A DNA stretch of 64,000 nt, taken from Bos javanicus. Lineage: Eukaryota; Chordata; Mammalia; Artiodactyla; Bovidae. The notes beneath the pieces are model-generated. The model was given only the letters and a program-made list of their open reading frames with translations, made no database searches and was not told the DNA's origin. Positions 45,165 through 56,432 of this stretch are shown here, in pieces (the stretch's first letter is position 1; each line of letters starts with the position of its first letter). Position numbers and translations under genes: made by a program. The stretch covers positions 117,868,001 to 117,932,000 of the forward strand of contig NC_083869.1 in the NCBI RefSeq assembly GCF_032452875.1. The letters are read 5' to 3'.

Positions 45165-45442
45165 CTGCTGCTGCTGCTGCTAAGTTGCTTCAGTCGTGTC
45201 CAACTCTGTGTGACCCCATAGACAGCAGTCCACCAGGCTCCCCCATCCCTGGGATTCTCCAGGCAAAAACACTGGAGTGGGTTGCCATTTCTTTCTCCAA
45301 TGCATGAAAGTGAAAAGTGAAAGTGAAGCTGCTCAGTCATGTCTAACTCTTAGCGACCCCATGGACTGCAGCCTACCAGGCTCCTCCATCCATGGGATTT
45401 TCCAGGCAAGAGTACTGGAGTGGGGTGCCATTGCCTTCTCCA
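45165..45442 (-). mobile_element. BOV-A2 SINE with target duplication
   Basis: (CTG)n tail, two BovA units, ending GGTGCCATTGCCTTCTCCA. GACAAGTGATG at 45154-45164 and 45443-45453 is an exact 11-base duplication. Confidence 0.95.
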
Positions 45443-45453
45443 GACAAGTGATG

Positions 45454-46769
45454 GGGTTGAGCTAAATAAGGGCATAGCTAAAGGTTAATTTCTATCTCAT
45501 GTCCCGTACATAAAGTGTTTATCTACTTCTGATTATTTTATCAGTAAAGATAAATTTGACCCTTGAATTACTATTTTAAACCCACAAAATCATTTTATGA
45601 GGCCCACGTAGTACTTTCCTATCACGAATTTCCAAAAATAGTGCCAGGGTTCGGACTCCTGTCCTTACCCAGCAAGCCTTGTGCTCTTATCAAAAGGACA
45701 GTGTGTCCCTTTGCGTATCTGTTAGAAATCTTTTCAAAGACACTAATGAAATAAGAGGAGGTTGATTTGGGGGGAAAAAAAAAGGAATCTAGAAAATCTT
45801 AGGTTTAACTGCTCTCCAGGTAAAATCAGCAACTCAGAAGATGGCTTGTGCACATTCTGTGTTTGCTGACAATGCACAAGAGAAGGCAGATTTATTTTAT
45901 ATGGAATCTAATTAAGTTACAAAGAAAAGCTAAGGGGTGGGTAAACGGCAGGAGTTTTTCTCTTCGAGTCCTGAGTGCTCCAGCTTTCCTGGGCTGGCTG
46001 TCACTGCCTGGTCATCAGCTGAAGCAGTAGGTCCGCGTCACCATCAATGTCATCACAGCATCACGTGACCTTCTCTGTGTCAGGGGATAGAACGTATCCC
46101 GAGCATCCGTCAAAGATGTGAATATTAAAGGACATTAGTATAACTGTGAGCCATACCAACTGTGATATTTTTCTCAAGATTAAACCAATTTGTTTAGATA
46201 CAGATGTCACAGACCGATTAAAAACTACTCAGTAGCAAAGATTCTACTTGCTGCCGAGATGGCAATTAATAGGCACAGGCCAGACAACATTTATACGTGC
46301 GTGACAGCTCGTCAGAGGCACACAGCACACGCTCAGTCATTTTTCTGAATGTACAAATTAGCCCAAGGTGAGTCCGCCCACTCTTCTATGGAAAACTGCT
46401 TAAATGAATGCTCATAATTTCAGCTTTTACTACACTGCCTTATGAAATGCTCAGGATTTTGTATCATTGTCCTGGTTATTAATTATGATGAATTTTTAGA
46501 AATCCAGTGTTTAGGAATGCTCACCAGGGTCCATGGGATATTTTTTAATTCCAGGAAAAAAGAAAACCACATTTTTTTTCTTGGTGCTGACTCATGCTTA
46601 CATTCTGGGAATAAATCCCAAAGGACCATGGATGGAACTAAATGCTTTCAAACTGTGGGGTCTGAGCAGAGCTCGGGGATGGTGGCTGGGGGCATCTTAC
46701 TGGTTACAGGGTGCAGATCCGTGAGTTAAAGGTGAGGCATCCAGGAGATAAAGAGTCCAACCAAAAGGT
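45454..46769. other. 5' flank without recognised repeats
   Basis: 1.3 kb of apparently unique DNA. A 95-codon plus frame at 46442-46729 has no family resemblance. Confidence 0.5.
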
Positions 46770-46902
46770 CAGCTCATGTATAACACAGGGAGCTCAACTC
46801 AGTGCTCTGTGACAACCTAGAGTGGTGATTATGGGATGTGGGGCGGAGGGAGGTTCAAGAGGCAGGGGACATATATATACTTATGGCTGATTCGTGTTGT
46901 TG
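46770..46902 (+). mobile_element. L1 3' UTR fragment
   Basis: CACAGGGAGCTCAACTCAGT, GGAGGGAGGTTCAAGAGGCA and TACTTATGGCTGATTCGTGT match the ruminant L1 3' UTR, which breaks off where the LTR begins. Confidence 0.8.
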
Positions 46903-47845
46903 TATTGTTACTGAAAGAATGTGTGGGTTCTGGCTGCTTGCCGCTCAAAAGCCAATAAACAGGCCAGGTTGGTGGAAAGAAAAGTTTGCTTTATTTCAGA
47001 TGCTGGCAACTGAAGCAGGGGGAGGGTGGCAGATGTTTGTCCAAAGGCCACTATTCCCCAGTGCCCCGCTCACCAACAAGCAGCGGGGTGAGAGCTTTTA
47101 TAGACAGAATCGGCGGGTGGGTGGTGTTACATGCAGAAACACCACAGTCATCTCTAAGAGTCATCTTCAAATTGGTCACCAGCAGTCTCATCAGCACTGA
47201 AAAATTGATCCTTTTGAACTGTGGTGTTACAGAAGACTCTTGAGAGTCCCTTGGATGGCAAGGAGATCCAACCAGTCAATCCTCAAGGAAATCAGTCCCG
47301 AATATTCATTGGAGGACCGATACTAAAGCTGGAACTCCAATACTTTGGCCACCTGATTCGAAGAACTGACTCACTGGAAAAGACCCTGATGCTGGGAAAG
47401 ATTGAACGCAGAAGGAGAAGGGGATGAGAGAGGATCAGATGGTTGGATGGCATCACCGACTCAATGGACATGAGTTTGAGCAAGCTCCGGGAGTTGGTGA
47501 TGGAAAGGGAAGCCTGGCGTGCTGCAGTCCATGGGATCAAAGAGTCGGACACGACTGAGCAGCTGAACTGAACTGAACTGAGTCTGATCAGCATCAGCTT
47601 GGCTGTTTTAGGTACAGTTAATCTTCATGTTCCAGGGTCCATTTGTTCCCATTTCTTTACTTCCAATTTTCAGAATTATGGAAGCTCATATCCTGGGTAC
47701 AGTCTGGTCATGATGTAGTTAACTTCTCCACCTGGTGTTCTGGTATCTATAAGACAGCTCACAGTATATGGCTCAGAATGTTGTCCATAGCCCTTGAGAA
47801 AGAACTAAATGTCCTTGACTGTGTTTAATAGCTACTTTATTATTA
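46903..47845 (-). mobile_element. ERV-type LTR split by BovB
   Basis: Two collinear blocks, 46903-47196 (AGGCCAGGTTGGTGGAAAGA, TTTGCTTTATTTCAGATGCT) and 47594-47845 (GTCATGATGTAGTTAACTTC), are familiar from a ruminant endogenous retrovirus LTR. It contains only LTR sequence and no viral coding region, so it is probably a solo LTR. Boundaries are approximate. Confidence 0.6.
47197..47581 (+). mobile_element. BovB 3' end inserted in LTR
   Basis: From TTGATCCTTTTGAACTGTGG through GACCCTGATGCTGGGAAAGA to the tail GAACTGAACTGAACTGA. GTCTCATCAGCA at 47185-47196 and GTCTGATCAGCA at 47582-47593 form a 12-base target duplication with one difference. Confidence 0.93.
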
Positions 47846-47849
47846 TTTA

Positions 47850-48062
47850 GGAACTTCCCTGTGGATCATATGGTAAAGAAACTGCTTGCAGTGCAGGAGA
47901 CCCAGGTTCAATCCCTGGGTCGGGAAGATCCTCTGAAGAAGGGAATGGCAACCCACTCCAGTATTTTTGCCTGGAGAATTTCATGAACAGAGGAGCCTAG
48001 TGGGCTACAGCCCATAGGGTCGCAAAGAGTTGGACAGGCCTGAAGTGACTTAGCATGCACAC
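47850..48062 (+). mobile_element. Bov-tA SINE
   Basis: GAACTTCCCTGTGGATCATA head, GGTTCAATCCCTGGGTCGGG, ending GAAGTGACTTAGCATGCACA. Confidence 0.92.
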
Positions 48063-48221
48063 ATTAAAAATTAAAATTCCAACTGTAAAGCATAGTCTTA
48101 AAAAATAAGAGAATTCAGAAAAGGGGAACATTCCAAAGGCCAATAAATATGTGAAAAGTGGTTCATCAGCATTAGTCATCAGGGAAATGTAAATTAAAAT
48201 AAAAAATATTACACATTCCAC

Positions 48222-48449
48222 TGCTGCTGCTGCTAAGTCCCTTCAGCATGTCCGACTCTGTGCAACCCCATAGACGGCAGCCCACCAGGCTCCCCTGTCC
48301 CTGGGATTCTCCTGGCATGAACACTGGAGTGGGTTGCCATTTCCTTCTCCAATGCATGAAAGTGAAAAGTGAAAGTGAAGTCGCTCAGTTGTGTCCGACT
48401 CTTAGCAACCCCATGGACTGCAGCCTTCTGCAGGCTCCTCTGCCCATGG
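48222..48449 (-). mobile_element. BOV-A2 SINE in L1, 5'-truncated
   Basis: CTGCTGCTGCTGCTAAGTCC tail, one full and one partial BovA unit, stopping at CTCCTCTGCCCATGG. Confidence 0.92.
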
Positions 48450-48865
48450 AATGGCTAAAATTAAAAAGACTGACAATGACAAGTGTTGACAAGGATGCAG
48501 GGCAGTGAGGACTTGCAGACACTGCTGGGGGGATGTAAATTGGTACGACCACTTTGGACAACATTTTAATGGTACTTGCTAACATCAAACACAGACATTC
48601 CCTGTGACTTGGCAATTTCACTCCACGATTTTACTCACATCCCACAGAAATACAGATCAAAGGCTCCAAAAACCATGTTCATTGCAACTCTATTTGTAAT
48701 AGCCCCAAACTGGAAAAAACTGAAGTGTCCATCTGGTAAATACATGACCAAATTATGGTATATTCATTTCCTGAAATAAAAATGAACAAATTATAACTCC
48801 ATGAAACAACATAGTTGAATCTCAGAAAATGTAGAACAAAATTAATACATAATGTTAAAAGTCAG

Positions 48866-49137
48866 GGGTTTCCCTGGCAGCCTAGTGGTTAAGAATCTGC
48901 CTTCCAATGCAGGGGACAGGGGTTCAGTCCCCGGTCAGGGAGGATTCCACACACTACAGAGCAACTAAGCCGATGAACCACAACTACTGAGCCTCAATGC
49001 CTAGAGCCCATGCTCCACAACAAGAGAAGCCATCGCAATGGGAAGCCCACACGCTGCAACTACAGAGTAGCCTGAGTGCCCCAAAGAAGACCCAGTGCAG
49101 CCAAAAATAAGTAAATAAATAAACCTTAAAAAAAATG
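48866..49137 (+). mobile_element. CHR-2-type SINE in L1
   Basis: GGGTTTCCCTGGCAGCCTAG head, CCACAACTACTGAGCC unit, AGCCAAAAATAAGTAAATAA tail. Confidence 0.9.
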
Positions 49138-49234
49138 TTAGGTTAAGCATGTCTGGGTGTCTTTGCAGGGAGGGAATAGCTGACAATGGGAGGAAGGAAT
49201 ATCAGCATTCTGGGGAGCTGGTGTTGCTTCCATT

Positions 49235-49385
49235 AAAAAAAAAATTATTTATTTTTAGTTATTTAGTTGCAATGGGTTTTCTCTGTGGCATGTGGGATCT
49301 AGTCCCCTGACCAGGGATCGAACCCAGGTCCCCTGCATTGGGAGCTCAATGTCTTATCCACTGGACCACCAGGGAAGTCCCTGCA
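49235..49385 (-). mobile_element. CHR-type SINE in L1
   Basis: Poly(T)-like ATTATTTATTTTTAGTTATT start, ending GGACCACCAGGGAAGTCCC. GCTTCCATT at 49226-49234 and 49386-49394 is the target duplication. Confidence 0.92.
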
Positions 49386-49490
49386 GCTTCCATTTTTATG
49401 TGGGTCGTGGTTATATATGTGAGAATTCATGGAGCTATGTCCCCTTATGATTTGTGTACTTCTCTGTGTGCTCATTTTACTTCGATAACA

Positions 49491-50509
49491 ATTTTTTAAG
49501 TTTAAAAAATTGGAGGGAAAATCTATAAAGGGCAGTTTCAGGGTCCTGTAGGAAAGCCCCAATGACCACACAGATTTTTCCCTATTTGTTGAACTGAGCC
49601 TTCTGACTTGACCACTAGATTCTTTCCTTTAAACTGTTTCTCTATGCAACATACATGAATTCAACAAATTGAGAATTGCCAGAATACAAAGATGAATATG
49701 ATTGGTTTAAGAATTCACAACCTAAGGAGGCAGAACTGCTTTCTCATCCCACACTCTTCTGAACATTTTACACACATCTTCTCATGTAATCCACATCTTC
49801 TTTTTTGTTCTCTCAATAGTGAAGTTTGTAAGTCAGTGGCAGAGCTCATACTCAAACTCAGTTCAGACGATCTGCAGAGCAGATATCTGCCTTGTACACC
49901 AGGCTCAGCTATGTGTCATGTTTACTGTGGTAACTCCTGCTAACCCATAGCAGACATCAATAATCAATCATGATACTCTTCACTCCCAGGCTGTGATGTG
50001 GTCTCCCCGTCCTCCCATCACAGCTCCCTTGACAATCATGAGAGAACAATGATGATCAGCCCATGGGATGTCATTTCTCTGCTGTTCTTGATACTTTGTT
50101 ACTTTGTCCCTCTTCATTTGAAAATATTGTTGGGAAGATTGGTCATTTGTCTCTGACCATGAATGGAGAATTTGAGAGTAAATGTGGAATGTGGACCAAA
50201 GAGCAGAGCAGAAAGCAGGCACTCAACACAGGTCAGGAGCTTTCAGGGGGTGCTGCAAGGTGGCTAAAGCCCTGCAAGAAATTTATTTAACCTACTATAT
50301 TGCCTTAAGTAGAATTAGCCTTGGCGATAAAACGTAGGCTGATAAATTAGTCCTCCTGGAAATTAGGGGCAACTGAGAGAGTCTGAGGTCATCAGTGTGA
50401 ATTTCAGTTCCAATTATGTGCAAATACTCTATGGTGTTAAAAACCCAACTCCTGATGCCAGCAGAACACCTGATCAGTTCTCAAGTAAGAGGATATAATA
50501 TCAGGTGGC
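49491..50509. other. 5' flank with one MIR
   Basis: A MIR-like piece lies at 49755-49870 (GAACATTTTACACACATCTTC, AAGTCAGTGGCAGAGCTCATA). No gene recognised otherwise. Confidence 0.55.
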
Positions 50510-51335
50510 CTTGGCCTACAATGGCTTGGAGCAGGGCTTCAGACCAGAGACTGAGGCTGGGTCGTGGCTGTGAAAGCACCAGATCCTAGCCACTAGACCA
50601 GCGGTCAGTGACAAGGGCCCTGGCTCTTCAGCTTTGCAGAAGGGAATTTCCACAAAGACAGAAAATAATGAAGCAAGTAAAGTGTTTATTAGGAGGAAAA
50701 GAGTACAGTACTTGTAGATAGACACACGGGCAGACTCAGAGGGAGAGTCCCTAAGTTGCTAAGTCTAACCCTCGAGGTAGTTTGAATTACTTTTATGGAG
50801 TATTTCTTCTGGGCTTACAGGGCATTCCTTTGGCCAATCATCATGATTTGCCTGGTTCAGTCTATATTTGGAGTATCTCAGGATCCTCCCATTGTGCTTG
50901 TGCATCTCTTAGTCAAGATGGATTCTACCGCAAAGGCCTATGGGTAGAACATCTCTTGACATGACTCCCCTTTGGCCTCCAGGAGCCTTTTCTGCTCATG
51001 TGTGGTTGGGGAGGTCTCCTGACTTCAGGAACGAACCTCCTCCTTAATTGTCCTGCTATTCTTGTCTTGGAGTTTTGATCAATAGAGAATGAATCTCCAA
51101 TTGCTTTACCCTGGGGATGCTGAACTTCCTCCTGCCTCAGATTTACCAACATGTTTTATTTGTGCCCTCCACAGTCATTCATCTTTCATCATTTATGTTG
51201 CTGACTGACCCATCCTATCTGCATGTAATCTGAACTCAGCCGCGCAAGAGGCTGCTTTCCTCATCTAATGAGACCTTTCTTTCTGGGGACTGACCATGCT
51301 CTGTCCCCAGAAAGACAGGCAACAGGACATTTGTT
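50510..51335 (-). mobile_element. ERV-type LTR (probable solo LTR)
   Basis: Read on the minus strand, CCTCCTAATAAACACTTTAC provides a polyadenylation signal followed by a U5-like stretch, and a U3-like region of about 600 bases precedes it. The layout and about 0.8 kb length fit a ruminant ERV LTR. No internal viral sequence adjoins it. Exact ends and family are not fixed. Confidence 0.55.
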
Positions 51336-51373
51336 CCAACACTAGAGGTAAACAGTGAAGACATCACAGCTCA

Positions 51374-51508
51374 GGAACTTCCCTGGTGGTTCAGTGGATA
51401 AGACCTGTGCTCCCAATGCAGGGGGCCTGGGTTCAATCCCTGGTCAAGGAATTAGATCTCACACGCTGCAACTGAGACTAGGTGCAACCAAATAAATATT
51501 TTAAAAAG
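51374..51508 (+). mobile_element. CHR-type SINE
   Basis: AGGAACTTCCCTGGTGGTTC, GGTTCAATCCCTGGTCAAGG, CAACCAAATAAATATT tail. Confidence 0.88.
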
Positions 51509-51614
51509 ATGTCAAAGGTTAGTGTGGAATTCAGTAGATTTTTTTTGCTTCCTTGTATATATAAAAGGGAAAAATACTTCCAAAATATGTTTGAAAAGCT
51601 TTCAAGCTCTTACT

Positions 51615-51888
51615 GCTGCTGCTATTGCTGCTAAGTCGCCTCAGTCGTGTCCAACTCTATGCAACCCCATAGACAGCAGCCCACCAGGCTCCCCTGTCCC
51701 TGAGATTCTCCAGGCATGAACACTGGAGTGGGTTGCCATTTCCTTCAATGCATGAAAGTGAAAAGAGAAAGTGAAGTCGCTCAGTTGTGCCCGACTCTTA
51801 GCGACCCCATGGACTGCAGCCTACCAGGCTCCTCCATCCATGGGATTTTCCAGGCAAGAGTACTGGAGTAGGGTACCATTGCCTTCTC
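51615..51888 (-). mobile_element. BOV-A2 SINE with target duplication
   Basis: GCTGCTGCTATTGCTGCTAA tail, two BovA units, ending ACCATTGCCTTCTC. CAAGCTCTTACT at 51603-51614 and 51889-51900 is an exact 12-base duplication. Confidence 0.95.
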
Positions 51889-51900
51889 CAAGCTCTTACT

Positions 51901-52124
51901 AGTTCACTTTAAATGTGATCTGCTGTATTTTGAAGACTTCTACTTCATTGATCTATAGGATTTCTGGCCAGAAATACCTTAGACTAGCTCATTAGCACTG
52001 TTTTCACGGACATTAAAACTGAAGCAGAAAGAGGCACCCAGTCAGAGACACATGACTTAGAAGAGCAGGTTATCCTGCCTTTCGACTTTCATTTGGGGAT
52101 GAAGAAAGTTGCCTGCCATTGTTG
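51901..52124. other. 5' flank, no recognised feature
   Basis: Nothing recognisable in this short stretch. Confidence 0.45.
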
Positions 52125-52460
52125 TAGTAGTAGTTCAGTCATTCAATTGTGTCTTCATTCAATTAACTCTTTGAGACCCCATGGACTGCAGCACACCAGG
52201 CTTCCCTGTCCTTTACCATCTCCCGGAGCTTGCTCAAACTCATGTCCATTGAGTCGGTGATGTCATCCAACCATCTCATCCTCTGTCCTCCCCTTCTCCA
52301 GCCTTCAACCTTTCCCAACATCAGGGTCTTTTCAAATGAGTCAGTTCGTCGCATCAGGTGGCCAAAGTATTGGAGTTTCAACTTCAGTATCAATGCTTCC
52401 AATGAATATTCAGTGTTGATTTCCTTTAGGATGGACTGGTTTGATCTCCTTGCAGTTGCT
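52125..52460 (-). mobile_element. BovB 3' end
   Basis: GTAGTTCAGTCATTCAATTG start with a small ATTCAATT duplication in the tail, through GTCCATTGAGTCGGTGATGT to CTTTAGGATGGACTGGTTTG. Confidence 0.9.
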
Positions 52461-52968
52461 TGCCAAATCAGTAAACAACGGATGTGGTGTCCACCAATTC
52501 ATCAACCACTGCAGTCAACACCTCCCAACACCCCCGCCTCCTCAGCACCCCACCACTGTGTACCCTGAGGGGATTCAGGATGGAAAAAAACAGGATACTT
52601 GCCTTAGATAGCTAAAGTGCATATCAGAGGAAAATGATTTCAATGAGCTCAAAGTCTTGCATATTTCCATATAGAGAAAAACACTAAATTATTAACTTGA
52701 GATGTCTAGTTTTTCTTTAATTAACAGTCATACTTTGATGCCGACCACCTGGTTTCTGTTGAAAAATCTTCTATATATCTGGGCTCCTCCCTTACCACTT
52801 CAAAAATCTCCCTCAGAGCTATCTGAGAGGCTGCCTCCCAGGGAAAGTCCTCAGAAAGTCTGTCAAAATGTAATTCTCAGCTTCTAGGTTAGGCGTTTTT
52901 TTCTGTTGACCACAGTCCAGGAGCCTCTATACCGCCTCTTCTATGAACACATGTGTGTTCATGGTCAT

Positions 52969-53005
<37 letters not shown>

Positions 53006-53327
53006 ACCACCTCCCAATCTACACGGAGGGGTTTTCAGGAAATCTGGAAAACAGAAGATCTCTGTCTTTAGCACCTGTCTTCTGTGGCCCCTACCCTCTC
53101 CTCCTGACTTCTCAACAACCCCCACCTCTACTCAGGTCAAATTCTCAGAGAATTTCCTTCTGGCTAAGCAAAGAAACAATTGAGTGAACTCTACCTACCT
53201 TTCTGATGGTTATGTTATGTGCATTGAAAAAAAGAAGTTAGGTAGTACACACATACCCACACCATTCTCACCATAAGAACTGCTCCCAAAGCGTGGAATT
53301 TTATATATAAGCAAGGACGTTATTACA
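52461..53327. other. 5' flank with (CA)n microsatellite
   Basis: An uninterrupted CA run of about 17 units lies at 52970-53003. Nothing else recognised; open frames across the run are artefacts. Confidence 0.6.
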
Positions 53328-53482
53328 ATCAAACCTCCATATGTGTGGGTTATACACGGAGAGGCAACTTTACTAAATAAAACATCTTATATAAGGGACG
53401 AGCATTTGCAGATTGGGGTGTCCCTAGGTGGGGAGGGGTCCTGGAACCAACTCCCAGTGTGTATCAAAGGATAACTGCACTT
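53328..53482. mobile_element. Tigger-like DNA transposon fragment
   Basis: AACCTCCATATGTGTGGGTT, ATAAAACATCTTATATAAGGGACG, GGGGTCCTGGAACCAACTCCC and AAGGATAACTGCA follow the order of a mammalian Tigger-derived non-autonomous element. Confidence 0.65.
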
Positions 53483-53504
53483 TTATAGTGAGGTGGGGGG
53501 AACT

Positions 53505-54185
53505 TTCTGTTGTAGCCACGCATTCCAGGAAACAAACTCACTCAGAAGGACAATGCAGATAGTGGAGTGCAGTTTATTACATTGGTGGGCTCAAGGCAGT
53601 CTCCTCTTGGCCAAGGACCCCGACCAGTTTTTGTGAAAACCTTATATACCCTAAGTGTATAAGGTTCCCTGAAACTAGTCTGAACAAAGGAAAAAGAAAG
53701 ATACAAAGTTAACCTGTGATCATATGCCTTAAGCCTAGATAGTTAACAGTGGACAATTATCAATAGGCCTGTGGTCATACCCCAATAAGCATAATAGATA
53801 TATGATTCTATTTGGTTACACAGATAATTAGGGTATTCTTTTAGGCAATGGAGAGCCCTGGGGCTCTTCCTTCCAGGGGTCTGGTTTTTCAACTGGGAGG
53901 GATTGGGGGCAGGAGGAGAAGGGGACAACAGAGGATGAGATGGCTGGATGGCATCACCGACTCGATGGATGTGAGGCTGAGTGAACTCCGGGAGTTGGTG
54001 ATGGACAGGGAGGCCTGGCGTGCTGCGATTCATGGGGTCGCAAAGAGTCAGACACGGCTGAGCCACTGAACTGAACTGAACTGATGTGTTTTCCATAGAT
54101 GCTGGGCATTAGCTCAAAGTCCACAGTCCGGCCCAAGATGGAGTCCTGCTTTCCAGAGAGAGCCTGTTCTGTTTCCTCCTTCATT
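53505..54185 (-). mobile_element. ERV-type LTR split by a BovB tail
   Basis: The minus strand has GTAATAAACTGCACTCCACT as polyadenylation signal region and GAAAGCAGGACTCCATCTTG near its start. This is a ruminant ERV LTR of about 490 bases once the nested BovB at 53893-54085 is subtracted. No viral coding sequence is present. Confidence 0.6.
53893..54085 (+). mobile_element. BovB tail nested in LTR
   Basis: A severely 5'-truncated BovB, from GGATTGGGGGCAGGAGGAGA to GAACTGAACTGAACTGATG. Confidence 0.9.
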
Positions 54186-54884
54186 TCTACAAACTGCTCC
54201 TACCATGGTGGACTTGGTCTACAAATTCAACTATATTCACACCCCCCCCCCACTGTGATCTCTCCCCACTTCTTCACACACACACATCTATTACCTAATC
54301 ACTGTAGAAACATTTGTGAAATGGTGGGAAAAGGACATCAATCCATGCCTCCATAAAAGCAATGAGAACACTGGGAAAATTGTCAAAAACAACTTTTTCA
54401 GAACTCTGGAAATTAATCAAAGATGTGCAATCATCAAGATATACTTATTCAAGAAAACCTGCTGAATCTCTGTAAGAACAATGAGACTTGTCCTTTTCCT
54501 TGTCCTAGTCCTATCCCCATTTCCCCAGCTCCCTTGTAGCCTTGAAAACTAACAATCCCACAACTATGATCACTGTGAAAATGATCAGCCTTGCAACCAC
54601 TGGAGGGAGAGAAAAGGGTCTGGAGCTCCTCTAAGCCTAACCCCAAAGAACTGTCACCATTTGACCTGCCTAGAAGCATCCTGAAAAGTACTCTTCTCAA
54701 GGTTATCACTGTGTGACCTTACTCAAAACTCGCTCTGTTCAGACAACCCTACTCCCAGGGCATTTGCAAACAAACAGAAGACAATATATGTCAGTTGTTT
54801 AACACTGCAGATGCCTGAGGTATAAATACCACTTGGGACTGACTGAAAAACTTTTTTAAAAGCTGGGAAATGAGATGCCCATGT
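54186..54884. other. 5' flank, no recognised feature
   Basis: A C11 run lies near 54242. Open frames of 85-86 codons have no family resemblance. Confidence 0.45.
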
Positions 54885-55010
54885 GTTTAGTCATTAAAGT
54901 CGGGTCTGATTCTGCAATCCTATGGACTATAGCCTCCCAGGCTCCTCTGCCCACAGGATTCTCTAGGCAAGAATAGTGCAGTGGGTTGCCATTTCCTTCT
55001 CCAAGGTGTC
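54885..55010 (-). mobile_element. BovA SINE, 5'-truncated
   Basis: TGTTTAGTCATTAAAGTCGG to GGTTGCCATTTCCTTCTCCA, with part of the GACTCTTTGCGACCC stretch lost. Confidence 0.85.
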
Positions 55011-55179
55011 CACTGGGGGCTTGGAAAAACTCTGACATATTCCTGGGAATCTAGTAGACTGTGTGCATTTTCAGACCTATGCGCATGCCTAGGAAAGCCC
55101 TGAAAAGACCCTAATCTCTCCTTTCTGTCTGACTTTGAGTCTCTATGGAAGCCAGAGAGGAAGTCTAAGGTAGAATTGT
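55011..55179. other. 5' flank, no recognised feature
   Basis: Short stretch between repeats; nothing recognisable. Confidence 0.4.
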
Positions 55180-55945
55180 AAACTGCAAAAACTAAAGAAC
55201 CTCTTTATGAAAGTGAAAGAGGAGAATGAAAAAGTTGGCTTAAAACTCAACATTCAAAAAACAAAGATCATGGCATCCTGTCCCATCACTTCATGGCAAT
55301 AGATGGGGAGCCACCAGAAACAGTGACAGATTTTATTTTCTTGGGCTTCAAAATCACTGCAGGTGGTGACTGCAGCCATGAAATTAAAAGATGCTTGCTC
55401 CTTGGAAGAAAACCTATGATCAACCTACACAGGCTATTTAAAAGGAAAGACATTACTTTGCCAACAAAGGTCAGTACTGAAAAAACACAGTCAAAGCTGT
55501 GGTTTTTCCAGTAGTCATGTATGGATGTGAGAGTTGGACCATCAAGAAAGCTGAGTGCTGAAGAATTGATGCTTTTGAACTGTGGTGTTGGAGAAGACTC
55601 TTGAGAGCCCCTTGGACTGCAAGAAGATCAAACCAGTTAATCCTAAAGGAAATAAGTCCTGAACATTCATTGGAAGGACTGATGTTGAAGCTGAAACTCC
55701 AATACTTTGGCCACCTGATGCGAAGAGCTGACTCATTGGAAAAGACCTGGATGCTGGGAAAGATTGAAGGCAGGAGAAGGGGATGACAGAGGATGAGATG
55801 GTTGGATGGCATCACCAACTCGATGGCCATGAGTTTGAGCAAGCTCTGGGAGGTGGTGATGGACAGGGAAGCCTGGCGTGCTCCAGTCCACGGTGTCACA
55901 AAGAGACACGACTGAGTGACTGAACTGAACTGAACTGAACTGCCT
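55180..55945 (+). mobile_element. Longest BovB 3' copy in the window
   Basis: About 765 bases from AACTGCAAAAACTAAAGAAC through the C-terminal coding part (GATTTTATTTTCTTGGGCTTC, GACCATCAAGAAAGCTGAGTG) to GAACTGAACTGAACTGAACTG. It serves as the internal reference showing what is missing from the deleted copy at 1-508. The reading frame is broken. Confidence 0.93.
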
Positions 55946-56039
55946 GAGGATTAAAGGCATGTCCCAATATATATACATCCCCACAGAGGGAAAGAAAAGA
56001 CTGATAGACTTACTCTTCCATGCATTTAAAGAAACCTGT

Positions 56040-56417
56040 GGGACTTTCCTGATGGTGCAGTGGATTGGAATTCACTCCTGCCGATGCAGGAGACATGGGT
56101 TTGATTCCTGGTCTGGGAAGATCCCACATGCCCTGAAGCAACTAAGCCTGTGTGTCACCAGTGATTGAGGCCATGCTCCAGAGCCTGCAAGCCACAACAA
56201 CTGAGCTTGCATGCCACAGCTAAAGAGCCTGTATGTGCAATTATTGAAGCCTCTATACCTAGAGCCTCTGCTCCATGATAAGAGAAGCCACTGCAATAAG
56301 AAGCCTGGGCAATGCAACTAGAGAGCAGCCACCACCACCACCCCTGCTCTCGCAACTAGAGAAAACCCATGTGCAGCAACAAGGACCCAGTGCAGCCAAA
56401 AAATAAATAAATAAATA
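56040..56417 (+). mobile_element. CHR-2-type SINE
   Basis: GGGACTTTCCTGATGGTGCA head, several GCCACAACAACTGAGCTTGC-like units, and the AAATAAATAAATAAATAT tail. Confidence 0.9.
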
Positions 56418-56432
56418 TGGCAGTGTACATGT

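Larger units (their letters stand above)
48070..49490 (+). mobile_element. Old L1 3' region carrying three SINEs
   Basis: L1 text appears in pieces: 48070-48221, 48450-48865 (CTATTTGTAATAGCCCCAAAC, GGTATATTCATTTCCTGAAAT), 49138-49234 and 49386-49490 (TGTGTACTTCTCTGTGTGCTC). The pieces are in order and in one orientation. Confidence 0.75.
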
